Source of the DNA: Acidisoma sp965199065
GTDB taxonomy: Bacteria > Pseudomonadota > Alphaproteobacteria > Acetobacterales > Acetobacteraceae
Direction of reading: 5' to 3'
Length of the DNA stretch: 64,000 bases
Assembly: GCF_965199065.1 (NCBI RefSeq)
Contig: NZ_CBDAQN010000001.1
Span: forward strand, 186,001-250,000
Shown piece after piece: positions 52,636 to 61,942 of the stretch (the stretch's first letter is position 1; every line of letters begins with the position of its first letter). Under the pieces are notes generated by a model. The model searched no databases, was not told the DNA's origin, and worked only from the letters and a program-made list of their open reading frames with translations. The position numbers were made by a program, and so were the translations under genes.

Positions 52636-52718
52636 GATTAACCTCCTGTTCCACGCACCATTTGGGGCACGTCCTTTGGCTGAGGTTTGGTCAAAGCATG
52701 GCAAAACAAGGGCTAGAG

Positions 52719-53657
52719 TCAGAAAACAATGCCCGACAGCAAATCCTGAGCGGCTGCGGCATCCGCCACTATTTGCGCCCGGAGAGCATCGAAGCTCGGA
52801 AACTTCTGCTCGGCACGAATAAAGCTGCGCAGCGAGACCGAAATCTCCGTTTCGTAGAGGTCTCCAGAGAAATCGAATATATTCACTTCCAGCCGGCTCT
52901 CCATTGCATCGGTCACCGTCGGCCGGTAGCCGATGTTGGCTACGCCCTTGTGGCGGGTTCCGTCGGGTAGCCCGACCATCACCGCGTAGACGCCGCGGGC
53001 CGGCTCCAGATGGCGCCCGAGCGGCAGGTTTGCGGTGGGGAATCCGATTGTCCTTCCTCGCTTGTCGCCGTGCGCGACGGTTCCACGGATCGTCCAGGGC
53101 CGGCCGAGCAGAGCGTTCGCGCGCTCAGGGTAGCCGTCCTGCAGCAATCGCCGGATGCGGGTGGAAGAGACCGGGCCACTCAAATCGCTGAACGCTGGCG
53201 CGATTGAGAGGCCGATGCCCAGTGCCTCGGCCTTCGCCGCCAGAAACGCCACATCGCCGCCACGCCGGTGGCCGAAGGCGAAATCCGCGCCGCAGATGAG
53301 ATGCCGCGCGTCCAGCCGCTCGTGCAGCAGGGCGCGCGTGAAATGCTCGGCGGATTGCTGGCTGAAGTCATGGTCGAAATGCTGCACGAACACCCAGGCC
53401 ACGTTCAGGCCGGCGAGCGCCGCCGCCTTTTCGGGCAGCAATGTCAGCCGAAACGGCGGGTCGTCCGGGCGAAAGTATTCGCGGGGATGCGGCTCGAAAG
53501 TCAGGACGGCCAGCGGCGCATCCGGCCGCGCCGCATGGGCTGCGCGCAGAACGGCGGCATGGCCGAGATGGACGCCGTCGAAATTTCCGAGCGCCACCGT
53601 GGCGCCCCGTGCTTCCGGGGGGATGGGGTCGCCGGGGCCAATGATACGGATGCTCAT
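52719..53657 (-). CDS. ribF: Bifunctional riboflavin kinase / FAD synthetase
   Basis: A 312-residue enzyme making FMN and FAD. The N-terminal adenylyltransferase domain has the GNFDGVHLGH nucleotidyltransferase motif (about 24-33) and the VSSTRIRRLLQDG segment. The C-terminal kinase domain has HGDKRGRTIGFPTANL, the flavokinase PTAN signature, and the conserved Glu in SRLEVNIFDF. Full length. Confidence 0.95.
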   Translation of the reverse strand: MSIRIIGPGDPIPPEARGATVALGNFDGVHLGHAAVLRAAHAARPDAPLAVLTFEPHPREYFRPDDPPFRLTLLPEKAAALAGLNVAWVFVQHFDHDFSQQSAEHFTRALLHERLDARHLICGADFAFGHRRGGDVAFLAAKAEALGIGLSIAPAFSDLSGPVSSTRIRRLLQDGYPERANALLGRPWTIRGTVAHGDKRGRTIGFPTANLPLGRHLEPARGVYAVMVGLPDGTRHKGVANIGYRPTVTDAMESRLEVNIFDFSGDLYETEISVSLRSFIRAEQKFPSFDALRAQIVADAAAAQDLLSGIVF

Positions 53658-53704
53658 GAGGTCGAGATGCCTGCGTCGTCGGTGGAGTCAAGCGTCCAGG
53701 CGCT

Positions 53705-54616
53705 CTAGCCCTTGGGGTGGGCGCGGCGCCAGACATCCATGAGCTGCGCCGTATCCACCGCAGTATAACGCTGTGTGGTGGAGAGGCTGGCATGGCCCAG
53801 CAGCTCCTGGATCGCCCGCAAATCCGCGCCTTGCGCCAGCAGGTGGGTGGCGAAGGAATGCCGCAGCGCATGCGGCGTCGCGTGCTCGGGCAGGCCATTG
53901 AGGCGCCGGAAGTTCCGTAGCGCGAGTTGAGCAATGGCCGGGTCCATCCGCTTACCCCGCGCGCCGAGGAACAGCGGAGCCTCCGGCGCAGGCTGCCAGT
54001 GCAGCGTGATCCAGCGGGCCATCACCTCGCGCACGATGGGAAGCACCGGCACGATCCGCGTCTTGCTGCCCTTGCCGAGGACACGCAGAGGCGCATCGGA
54101 CCCGGGCAGCGGCGCCTCGCCCCGCTGCAGGCCGAGCGCCTCCGAGATGCGCAACCCGCAGCCGTAGAGGAGCGTGAACAGTGCCGTATCGCGTGCCTGG
54201 ATGGCGGCCATGTCGGAAACTTCGCCGATGTCGGTGGTGATCAGCCGGGCATCGACCGCAGTCAGCGCGCGGGGCAGGGGCTTCCGGGCGCGGGGACTCG
54301 CCACCAGCCCGATCGCCGAGTTGGCCACGCCGTGCTCCCGCTCGACGTAACGGAGGAAGGAGCGGACGGCGGAAAGCTTCTTCGCCCTCGTGGCGTTGCC
54401 GTGGTCCTCGGCGGCCTCGGCGGCCATCCACGCGCGAAAATCCGCCACGCTCAGGCCGGCAAGATCGGGGAGGCTCGGTTCGCCGCCGGCGTGGCGCGTC
54501 AGGAACCCAAGGAAGCCGGCGATGTCGCGGCCGTAGGTTTCAACGGTCAGAGCCGCGGCGCGGCGTTCGCCGGCAAGCCAGCCGAGCCATTCCTGCCTTG
54601 CCGCCTCCGCCATCAT
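53705..54616 (-). CDS. xerC: Tyrosine recombinase XerC
   Basis: A 303-residue site-specific recombinase that resolves chromosome dimers at dif with XerD. The N-terminal SAM-like domain (WLGWLAGERRAAALTVETYGRDIAGF) precedes the catalytic residues: Arg in GCGLRISEAL, the HALRHSFATHLL box, LGHASLSTTQRYTAVD with the nucleophilic Tyr. The start is one of two adjacent ATG codons (54613/54616); the longer frame overlaps the divergent priA leader. In alphaproteobacteria xerC is often beside priA. Confidence 0.92.
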   Translation of the reverse strand: MMAEAARQEWLGWLAGERRAAALTVETYGRDIAGFLGFLTRHAGGEPSLPDLAGLSVADFRAWMAAEAAEDHGNATRAKKLSAVRSFLRYVEREHGVANSAIGLVASPRARKPLPRALTAVDARLITTDIGEVSDMAAIQARDTALFTLLYGCGLRISEALGLQRGEAPLPGSDAPLRVLGKGSKTRIVPVLPIVREVMARWITLHWQPAPEAPLFLGARGKRMDPAIAQLALRNFRRLNGLPEHATPHALRHSFATHLLAQGADLRAIQELLGHASLSTTQRYTAVDTAQLMDVWRRAHPKG

Positions 54617-54663
54617 GGAAGGAGTGGACTTGTCGTCATTGCCCGGACACACCTCATCGTCAG

Positions 54664-56892
54664 ATGGACCAACGTAGCGATCATCCCGAGGCGGCGCGAG
54701 AGGCGGAGCCGCCACCTGTGGCCGGACGCGTCTCCGTTCTGCTGCCGGTGCCGTTGGCCGGGCCGCTCGATTACCGGGTGCCGCCGGAAGCCATCGTGAC
54801 CGCCGGCGACGTGGTCATGGTGCCCCTGCATGGGCGGACCATGCATGGCGTGGTGTGGGATGCCGCACCGGACCCGGATTTGCCGCTCGCGCGACTGAAG
54901 CCTCTGATGCTCGTGCCCGGCCTGCCGCGCCTGGAGGCGCCGCTCCGCCGGTTCATCGACTGGGTGGCAGCCTACACCTTGTCGGCTCCGGGCGAGGTTC
55001 TGGCCATGACAATCCGCGCGCCGCTTCTGGCGGCCTTGCCGCAGAGGTCCGGGCTCGGCTGGCTGCCAGGTGAAGCGCCGCCCGACGCCGCGCTGACGCC
55101 TGCGCGCCGCCGCCTGCTCGATGTGCTCGCGGATGGACAGCCGCGAGCGTTGCCGGACCTCATCCGGGAGGCGGGAATAGGTCAGGGCGTCGCGCGCGCG
55201 ATGGCTGATCGCGGCTGGCTTCGTCCGGTGGCTTTGGCCCAGCCGGCGGCTTTCGACCGCCCCGACCCGGATCATCCCGGCGCCGCCACGCTCTCGGCCC
55301 AGCAGGCGGAGGCTGCAGGAACCTTGGCGTCGAACGTTCGCACCGAGGCCTTCTCGGTGACCCTACTCGATGGCGTCACTGGATCGGGCAAGACCGAGAC
55401 TTACCTGGAGGCAGTGGCGGAGGCCATCCGCCTCGGTCGCCAGAGCCTCATCCTTCTGCCGGAGATCGCGCTCTCGGCTCAGTGGCTGGAGAGGTTCGCC
55501 CGACGGTTCGGCGTGCCGCCTGCCGTCTGGCACTCCGATCTCACCCCGGCGACCCGGCGCCGCACCTGGCGTGCCGTCGCGGGTGGCCATGCGGAAGTCG
55601 TCGTTGGTGCCCGTTCGGCGCTCTTTCTACCCTTCCCGCGTCTCGGGCTGATCGTTGTCGATGAGGAACACGAATCCGCCTTCAAGCAGGAGGAGGGCGT
55701 CATCTACCACGCTCGCGACATGGCCGTGGTCCGCGCCCGGCTGGAGCACGCCCCGGTCGTGCTGGTCTCCGCGACGCCCAGTCTGGAGACCATGACCAAC
55801 GCCGACCAAGGGCGCTATGGGCGGCTGACCCTCACCTCCCGCCATGCTGGGGCGGCGCTGCCGAAGGTCGAGGCAGTGGATCTGCGAGCGCACGCGCCGG
55901 AGCGCGGCCGGTTTCTCTCGCCGCCGCTCATCGATGCCATCAACGAGACGCTCGAACGCGGCGAGCAGGCGATGCTGTTCCTCAACCGCCGCGGCTATGC
56001 GCCGCTGACGCTGTGCCGGCATTGCGGCCACCGCTTCGCATGTAGCGCCTGTACCGCCTGGCTGGTGGAGCACCGCCAGCGCCGTCTGCTGCAGTGTCAC
56101 CACTGCGGCCATGCCGAGCCGGTACCCAAAGCCTGCCCCGCCTGTGACGCCGAGGATAGCCTGACGGCCGTGGGTCCCGGCGTCGAACGCATCACCGAGG
56201 AGGCGACGCTGCTCTTTCCGGACGCGCGCCGGCTTGTCATGGCGAGCGACACCATCGGCGGCCCCGAGGGTGCGGCGCGGGCAGCGCAGCAGATCACCGA
56301 CCGGGCCGTCGATCTCATCATCGGCACGCAGATCGTCGCCAAGGGCTGGCATTTCCCCCATCTGACACTGGTGGGTGTGGTCGATGCCGATCTCGGTCTT
56401 GCCGGCGGGGACCTCCGCGCGGGCGAGCGGACCCTGCAACTGCTCCATCAGGTGGCGGGGCGGGCAGGGCGGGCCGAGGCGCCGGGCCGGGTGCTGCTGC
56501 AAAGCTTCTCGCCCGAGCATCCCGTGATGCAGGCGCTCGTCGGGGGCGACATCGCGGCCTTCATGGCGGCGGAAGCGGAAGGCCGCAGGCCGGGCCACTG
56601 GCCTCCGTTCGGGCGTTTGGCGGCGCTTGTCATCGCGGGCGAGGACATGGCCGAAACCGATCGCGTGGCGACCGCGTTCGGTCGTGCGGCGCCGCACATG
56701 GCCGGGGTGGAAGTTCTGGGACCGGCTCCGGCGCCGCTCGCGATGCTGCGAGGGCGGCACCGCCGTCGGCTGTTGCTCAAGACCCGGCGGGACATCATGG
56801 TGCAGCCGATCCTGCGGGATTGGCTGGCGCAGGTCGTGGTGCCGCGCGGCGTGCGGGTGGACGTGGACGTGGACCCGGTGAGCTTCATGTGA
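54664..56892 (+). CDS. priA: Primosomal replication-restart helicase PriA
   Basis: A 742-residue superfamily 2 helicase that reloads replication at stalled forks. The N-terminal 3'-DNA-binding domain begins VSVLLPVPLAGPLDYRVP. Helicase motif I is GVTGSGKTE, motif II is VDEEHESAFKQEEG. The zinc module is CRHCGHRFACSACTAWLV then CHHCGHAEPVPKACPAC. Motifs V/VI include GTQIVAKGWHFPHLTLVGVVDAD and HQVAGRAGRA. The start at 54664 is used. It precedes the F1 operon by 156 bases. Confidence 0.95.
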   Translation: MDQRSDHPEAAREAEPPPVAGRVSVLLPVPLAGPLDYRVPPEAIVTAGDVVMVPLHGRTMHGVVWDAAPDPDLPLARLKPLMLVPGLPRLEAPLRRFIDWVAAYTLSAPGEVLAMTIRAPLLAALPQRSGLGWLPGEAPPDAALTPARRRLLDVLADGQPRALPDLIREAGIGQGVARAMADRGWLRPVALAQPAAFDRPDPDHPGAATLSAQQAEAAGTLASNVRTEAFSVTLLDGVTGSGKTETYLEAVAEAIRLGRQSLILLPEIALSAQWLERFARRFGVPPAVWHSDLTPATRRRTWRAVAGGHAEVVVGARSALFLPFPRLGLIVVDEEHESAFKQEEGVIYHARDMAVVRARLEHAPVVLVSATPSLETMTNADQGRYGRLTLTSRHAGAALPKVEAVDLRAHAPERGRFLSPPLIDAINETLERGEQAMLFLNRRGYAPLTLCRHCGHRFACSACTAWLVEHRQRRLLQCHHCGHAEPVPKACPACDAEDSLTAVGPGVERITEEATLLFPDARRLVMASDTIGGPEGAARAAQQITDRAVDLIIGTQIVAKGWHFPHLTLVGVVDADLGLAGGDLRAGERTLQLLHQVAGRAGRAEAPGRVLLQSFSPEHPVMQALVGGDIAAFMAAEAEGRRPGHWPPFGRLAALVIAGEDMAETDRVATAFGRAAPHMAGVEVLGPAPAPLAMLRGRHRRRLLLKTRRDIMVQPILRDWLAQVVVPRGVRVDVDVDPVSFM

Positions 56893-57048
56893 GCGTTCCA
56901 CGCGCGGCAAACCGGCCCGGCTCCGTTGCTTCGCCGGAACCCCTATGATAGTTCCGCCGCATCGAAGACAACTGGCGTTGGCGTCTCGGGAATGTTCTCG
57001 GACATCGGGTCGCGGGAACGTCTCGACAACATATGACGGGTAGGACAC

Positions 57049-57618
57049 GTGGCCTCGGGCGCCGGCACTCAATCACCGAACCAGATCCTCGCGGGGCGCT
57101 ACGCCACCGCACTCTATGAATATGCGGAGGAGGCCGGCTCGCTCGATCGCGTCATCGACGAGATGGATGCGCTCGGCCGGCTGATCGACGAGAGCCCGGA
57201 GTTCCGGTCGTTTCTCGCCAATCCTCTGATCGACATCCAGGAGGGCACGAAAGCAGTGCGTGCCGTTCTGCAGGAGCAGGGCTTTGGCACGCCTGTGCAG
57301 GACTTCGTCGGCGTCGTGACCCACAACCGGAGGCTTTTCTTCCTCCGTTCGATCGTGCAGGCCTTTGCCGCTCTGGTCGACAAGAAGCGGGGCGTTGTCC
57401 GGGCGGAGGTCACCTCTGCTCACCCGCTGACCGACCTGCAATCCACTCAGCTGCGCGCCCGCCTGACCGAATTGGGCTACGGCCGCGTGCAGATCCACGA
57501 GGCGGTCGATCCGTCTCTCCTCGGCGGCCTCGTCGTCAAGCTCGGCGCCCGTCTCTATGATACCAGCCTCAAGTCGCGCCTACAGCGACTGCAATACGCG
57601 ATGAAGGGAGCCGCCTGA
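57049..57618 (+). CDS. atpH: ATP synthase F1 subunit delta
   Basis: A 189-residue stator subunit (OSCP homologue) tying F1 to the b/b' stalk. The N-terminal helical bundle begins with ILAGRYATALYEYAEEAG; the C-terminal part contains LGGLVVKLGARLYDTSLKSRL. It starts at GTG with a weak AGGA upstream; no ATG fits the frame. It heads atpH-A-G-D-C, with atpA one base after its stop. Confidence 0.95.
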   Translation: MASGAGTQSPNQILAGRYATALYEYAEEAGSLDRVIDEMDALGRLIDESPEFRSFLANPLIDIQEGTKAVRAVLQEQGFGTPVQDFVGVVTHNRRLFFLRSIVQAFAALVDKKRGVVRAEVTSAHPLTDLQSTQLRARLTELGYGRVQIHEAVDPSLLGGLVVKLGARLYDTSLKSRLQRLQYAMKGAA

Positions 57619-57619
57619 C

Positions 57620-59155
57620 ATGGAGATCCGCCCAGCAGAGATCTCAGAGATCTTGAAGAAGCAGATCGCCAGCTTCGACACCGACGCCAATGTGGCCGAG
57701 ACCGGTCAGGTGTTGAGCGTCGGTGACGGCATCGCTCAGGTCTTCGGTCTGCAGAACGTCATGGCTGGCGAACTGGTCGAATTTCCTGGCGCCGGCATGA
57801 AGGGCATGACGCTGAACCTCGCCGCCGACAGCGTCGGCATCGTCATCTTCGGGGACGACAGCCGCATCCGCGAGGGCGACACCGTCGTCCGCACCGGCGA
57901 CATCGTCGATGTGCCGGTCGGCCGCGAGCTTCTCGGCCGGGTGGTCGACGCTCTCGGCAACCCCATCGACGGCCGCGGCCCAATTGCAACCACCGAGCGC
58001 CGGCGCTCCGAGGTCAAGGCGCCCGGCATCATTCCGCGCAAATCGGTGCACGAGCCGATGCAGACCGGCATCAAGTCGATCGACGCGCTGGTGCCGATCG
58101 GGCGCGGCCAGCGGGAGCTGATCATCGGCGACCGCCAGACCGGCAAGACCGCCGTCATCATCGACACCTTCATCAACCAGAAGACGATCAACGCCGGCGA
58201 CGACGAGAAGCGGAAGCTCTACTGCATCTACGTCGCCATCGGGCAGAAGCGCTCGACGGTTGCCCAGCTCGTCCGCACGCTCGAAGAGTACGGCGCGATG
58301 GAATACTCCATCGTCGTTGCGGCCACGGCTTCGGACCCTGCGCCGATGCAGTTCCTGGCACCCTACTCGGCCTGCGCGATGGGTGAGTATTTCCGCGACA
58401 ACGGCATGCACGCGCTGATCGCCTATGACGATCTCAGCAAGCAGGCGGTTGCCTACCGGCAGATGTCCTTGCTGCTGCGCCGCCCGCCCGGCCGCGAAGC
58501 CTTCCCGGGCGACGTTTTTTACCTGCACTCCCGTCTGCTCGAGCGGGCGGCGAAGATGTCGGATGTCGAGGGCGCGGGCAGCCTGACCGCCCTGCCGGTC
58601 ATCGAGACCCAGGCCGGCGACATCTCGGCCTACATCCCGACCAACGTGATCTCGATCACCGATGGGCAGATCTTCCTGGAGACGGACCTCTTCTTCAAGG
58701 GCATCCGCCCGGCCGTGAACGTCGGCGCCAGCGTCTCTCGCGTGGGCTCCGCCGCCCAGATCAAGGCGATGAAGCAGGTCGCCGGCCGCATCAAGCTCGA
58801 CCTTGCCCAGTACCGCGAGATGCAGGCGTTCAGCCAGTTCTCCTCCGATCTCGATCCGGCGACGCAGAAGCTTCTCGCTCGCGGGGCGCGGCTGACCGAG
58901 CTTCTCAAGCAGCCACAGTTCCATCCGCTGCCAGTCGAGGAAGAGGCGGTGGTCATTTTCGCCGGCGTGCGAGGTCTTCTCGACCGCGTGCCCGTCGACA
59001 AGATCGTCGATTTCGAACGCCGTTACGTGTCCGACCTCAAGACGCGGGAGCCGGGCATCCTGGAGGCAATTCGCAACGATCGCGAGATAAAGCCGGAGAC
59101 GGACAAGAAGCTGACCGACTTCATCACCAAGCTCGTTGATGAATTCGTCTCCTGA
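57620..59155 (+). CDS. atpA: ATP synthase F1 subunit alpha
   Basis: A 511-residue non-catalytic nucleotide-binding subunit. P-loop GDRQTGKTA is at about 170-178, followed by QKRSTVAQLVRTLEE, the ALIAYDDLSKQAVAYR Walker B region and the arginine finger in PAVNVGASVSRVGSAAQ. The N-terminal MEIRPAEISEILKKQI binds the delta subunit. Full length. Confidence 0.98.
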   Translation: MEIRPAEISEILKKQIASFDTDANVAETGQVLSVGDGIAQVFGLQNVMAGELVEFPGAGMKGMTLNLAADSVGIVIFGDDSRIREGDTVVRTGDIVDVPVGRELLGRVVDALGNPIDGRGPIATTERRRSEVKAPGIIPRKSVHEPMQTGIKSIDALVPIGRGQRELIIGDRQTGKTAVIIDTFINQKTINAGDDEKRKLYCIYVAIGQKRSTVAQLVRTLEEYGAMEYSIVVAATASDPAPMQFLAPYSACAMGEYFRDNGMHALIAYDDLSKQAVAYRQMSLLLRRPPGREAFPGDVFYLHSRLLERAAKMSDVEGAGSLTALPVIETQAGDISAYIPTNVISITDGQIFLETDLFFKGIRPAVNVGASVSRVGSAAQIKAMKQVAGRIKLDLAQYREMQAFSQFSSDLDPATQKLLARGARLTELLKQPQFHPLPVEEEAVVIFAGVRGLLDRVPVDKIVDFERRYVSDLKTREPGILEAIRNDREIKPETDKKLTDFITKLVDEFVS

Positions 59156-59176
59156 GGCCGGCGAGAGATCTGAAAA

Positions 59177-60076
59177 ATGCCGAGCCTGAAGGCCCTCCGC
59201 ACGCGGATCAACAGCGTCAAATCGACGCAAAAGATTACCAGCGCCATGAAGATGGTAGCGGCGTCCAAGCTGCGCCGTGCCCAGGCGCAGGCCGAGGCGG
59301 CGCAGCCCTACGCCGATCGCATGGCGCGGATGCTCCGGGCACTCGCTGCCAGCATGACCGATCAGCCGCCGGGCAGCGTGCCGCCTCTGTTGGGTGGGAC
59401 CGGTCGCGACCAGAAGCATCTGATCGTGAGTGTCACAGCCGATCGTGGCTTAGCCGGTGGGTTCAACGTCAACTCGTCCCGCTACACCCGGAACCTGCTG
59501 CGCCGGCTGGAGGGCGAGGGGAAGTCCGTCAAGCTCATCGCCATCGGGCGCAAGGGGCGGGACTATCTGCGGCGCGAGTTCGCCGACAAGCTCATCGAGA
59601 ACCCGATGAAGGGCGGCAAGAAGCGCCCGGAGTTCGGAGACGCGGAACTCGTTTCGGCCCGTATTCAGGACATGCTGGCGAAGGGCGAGGTGGATGTGGT
59701 GACCCTCGTCTATAACCGCTTCGTTGGTGTGATGTCGCAGGTCCCGAGCGAGGTGCGCCTGATGCCGATGGCGCCGGACAAAGATCAGCTTCGGGACGAG
59801 GAGCGGGCGGAGCTTGAACGCGCCTCTTATGAATTCGAGCCGGATGAGGATGAGATCCTCGCCCGGCTGTTGCCGCGTGCCCTCAGCATCCAGATCTACC
59901 GCGCGATGCTGGACAATGAGGCCGGCTTCTACGCGGCACAGATGACGGCGATGGATTCGGCGACCCGTAACGCCGGAGACATGATCAAGCGTCTGACTTT
60001 GAACTACAATCGCGCGCGTCAGGCAAACATCACTTCGGAGCTGGTCGAGATCATCTCCGGCGCGGAAGCCGTCTAG
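59177..60076 (+). CDS. atpG: ATP synthase F1 subunit gamma
   Basis: A 299-residue central-stalk subunit. N-terminal helix begins MPSLKALRTRINSVKSTQKITSAMKMVAASK, and the C-terminal helix ends MDSATRNAGDMIKRLTLNYNRARQANITSELVEIISGAEA, both the conserved rotor coiled coil. It drives conformational change in the alpha3-beta3 ring. Slightly acidic insertion (YEFEPDEDEIL) near residue 220 is the only departure from the common form. Confidence 0.97.
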   Translation: MPSLKALRTRINSVKSTQKITSAMKMVAASKLRRAQAQAEAAQPYADRMARMLRALAASMTDQPPGSVPPLLGGTGRDQKHLIVSVTADRGLAGGFNVNSSRYTRNLLRRLEGEGKSVKLIAIGRKGRDYLRREFADKLIENPMKGGKKRPEFGDAELVSARIQDMLAKGEVDVVTLVYNRFVGVMSQVPSEVRLMPMAPDKDQLRDEERAELERASYEFEPDEDEILARLLPRALSIQIYRAMLDNEAGFYAAQMTAMDSATRNAGDMIKRLTLNYNRARQANITSELVEIISGAEAV

Positions 60077-60091
60077 GAGCAGGATACGAAA

Positions 60092-61513
60092 ATGGCGAAC
60101 AATTCGGTCGGTCGCGTCACGCAGGTTCTTGGCGCCGTTGTCGATGTGCAGTTTGAGGGCGAGTTGCCCTACATCTACAATGCGCTCACCACCAAGATTG
60201 GCGATCGCACCCTGGTGCTCGAAGTCGCCCAGGAATTGGGCGAGCATACAGTGCGCGCCATCGCCATGGACACGACCGACGGCATGGTGCGCGGTCAGGA
60301 AGTGGCTGACACAGGTGCTTCGATTTCCATGCCGGTGGGTCCGGCCACGCTCGGCCGCATCCTCAACGTGATCGGCGACCCGATCGACGAGCGCGGCCCT
60401 GTCAATGCGCAGACGCATATGCCCATCCACCGCGAGGCGCCGTCGTTCGAGGATCAGGCCTCGAACGCCGAAATCCTCGTTACAGGCATCAAGGTGGTCG
60501 ATCTGCTCGCGCCCTACCTCAAGGGCGGCAAGATCGGCCTGTTCGGCGGCGCCGGCGTTGGCAAGACCGTGCTGATCCAGGAGCTCATCAACAACATCGC
60601 CAAGGAGCATGGCGGCGTGTCGGTGTTCGCCGGTGTCGGCGAGCGCACCCGTGAAGGCAACGACCTCTATTACGAGATGGTCGATGCCGGCGTCATCGAT
60701 CTTGAAGGCGACAAGTCCAAGGTCGCGCTGGTCTATGGCCAGATGAACGAGCCGCCGGGCGCCCGCATGCGCGTCGCACTTTCAGGTCTGACGATTGCCG
60801 AATACTTTCGCGATGAGGAGGGCCAGGACGTGCTCTTCTTTGTCGACAACATCTTCCGCTTCACGCAAGCCGGTGCCGAGGTTTCCGCACTTCTCGGCCG
60901 CATCCCGTCGGCGGTGGGCTATCAGCCGACGCTCGCGACCGATATGGGCCAGTTGCAGGAGCGCATCACCTCCACGAAGAAAGGCTCCATCACCTCGGTG
61001 CAGGCCATTTATGTGCCCGCCGATGACCTTACGGACCCGGCGCCTGCGACCTCGTTCGCCCATCTCGATGCGACGACGGTGCTGAACCGTTCGATCGCCG
61101 AGCAGGGCATCTACCCGGCGGTCGATCCTCTCGACTCCACCTCGCGCTCGCTCGATCCCCGCATCGTCGGCGACGAGCACTACCAGGTGGCGCGCGACGT
61201 GCAGAAGATCCTGCAGACCTACAAGTCCTTGCAGGACATCATCGCCATCCTGGGCATGGACGAGCTGTCCGAGGACGACAAGCTCGTCGTTGCTCGCGCG
61301 CGCAAAATCCAGCGCTTCCTGAGCCAGCCCTTCCATGTAGCCGAAGTGTTCACCGGAAGCCCCGGCGTGTTCGTGCAGGTTGCCGACACCATCAAGGGCT
61401 TCAAGGAAATCGTCGCGGGCAAGCACGATGAGTTGCCGGAGGGCGCTTTCTACATGGTCGGCACGATCGAGGACGCCGTGAAGAAAGCGGAATCGATGCG
61501 CGAGAAGGCGTGA
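60092..61513 (+). CDS. atpD: ATP synthase F1 subunit beta
   Basis: A 473-residue catalytic subunit. P-loop GGAGVGKTV (about 152-160), catalytic Glu in GVGERTREGNDLY, Walker B VLFFVDNIFRFTQAG and the DELSEDD segment that touches gamma. Full length; starts with ATG after an AGGA site and lies 15 bases after atpG. Confidence 0.98.
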   Translation: MANNSVGRVTQVLGAVVDVQFEGELPYIYNALTTKIGDRTLVLEVAQELGEHTVRAIAMDTTDGMVRGQEVADTGASISMPVGPATLGRILNVIGDPIDERGPVNAQTHMPIHREAPSFEDQASNAEILVTGIKVVDLLAPYLKGGKIGLFGGAGVGKTVLIQELINNIAKEHGGVSVFAGVGERTREGNDLYYEMVDAGVIDLEGDKSKVALVYGQMNEPPGARMRVALSGLTIAEYFRDEEGQDVLFFVDNIFRFTQAGAEVSALLGRIPSAVGYQPTLATDMGQLQERITSTKKGSITSVQAIYVPADDLTDPAPATSFAHLDATTVLNRSIAEQGIYPAVDPLDSTSRSLDPRIVGDEHYQVARDVQKILQTYKSLQDIIAILGMDELSEDDKLVVARARKIQRFLSQPFHVAEVFTGSPGVFVQVADTIKGFKEIVAGKHDELPEGAFYMVGTIEDAVKKAESMREKA

Positions 61514-61516
61514 CGG

Positions 61517-61930
61517 ATGCCCGTCTCGCTGGAGATCGTCAGCCCCGAGAGGCTTCTCGTATCGCAGGCCGTGGACATGGTCGTGATACCGGCCTCCGAG
61601 GGCGACATCGGCGTCCTGCCTGACCACAGCCCAATGATCGTGCTTCTGCGCGGCGGTGAGGTCATTCTCTACGAAGGCGACACTATCACCGCCCGGTATT
61701 TCGTAACCGGCGGCTTCGCCGAGATCACCGAGGAGCGCTGCACGGTTCTCGCCGACACGGCCGAGCCGTCAGCGGCGGTCGATCGCGGCCTCGGTGAGCG
61801 CCAGTTGCAGGATGCGATGCACGATCTGTCCGAGGCCCAACGGGTCGGCGAACTTGATCGCCTTGTGCCGATCATGGAGCGGGTGCAGGTCGCCCAGGCC
61901 ATCGTCGATCTCGGGGCCACAGGCGGCTGA
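61517..61930 (+). CDS. atpC: ATP synthase F1 subunit epsilon
   Basis: A 137-residue subunit with the N-terminal beta sandwich (SLEIVSPERLLVSQAVDMVVIPASEGDIGVLPDHSPMI) and a short C-terminal helical region (LGERQLQDAMHDLSEAQRVGELDRL). It couples rotation and can inhibit hydrolysis. It closes the F1 operon; the next gene converges 12 bases away with no obvious hairpin. Confidence 0.96.
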   Translation: MPVSLEIVSPERLLVSQAVDMVVIPASEGDIGVLPDHSPMIVLLRGGEVILYEGDTITARYFVTGGFAEITEERCTVLADTAEPSAAVDRGLGERQLQDAMHDLSEAQRVGELDRLVPIMERVQVAQAIVDLGATGG

Positions 61931-61942
61931 CCGTACAACCTC

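Noticed and set aside
55627..57072. Minus-strand frame of 481 codons opposite priA
   Set aside because: Shadow of priA with no recognisable domain and no start signal.
57644..59419. Minus-strand frame of 591 codons opposite atpA
   Set aside because: A GC-rich shadow of atpA; amino-acid composition (Arg, His, Asp, Gly) is typical of antisense frames.
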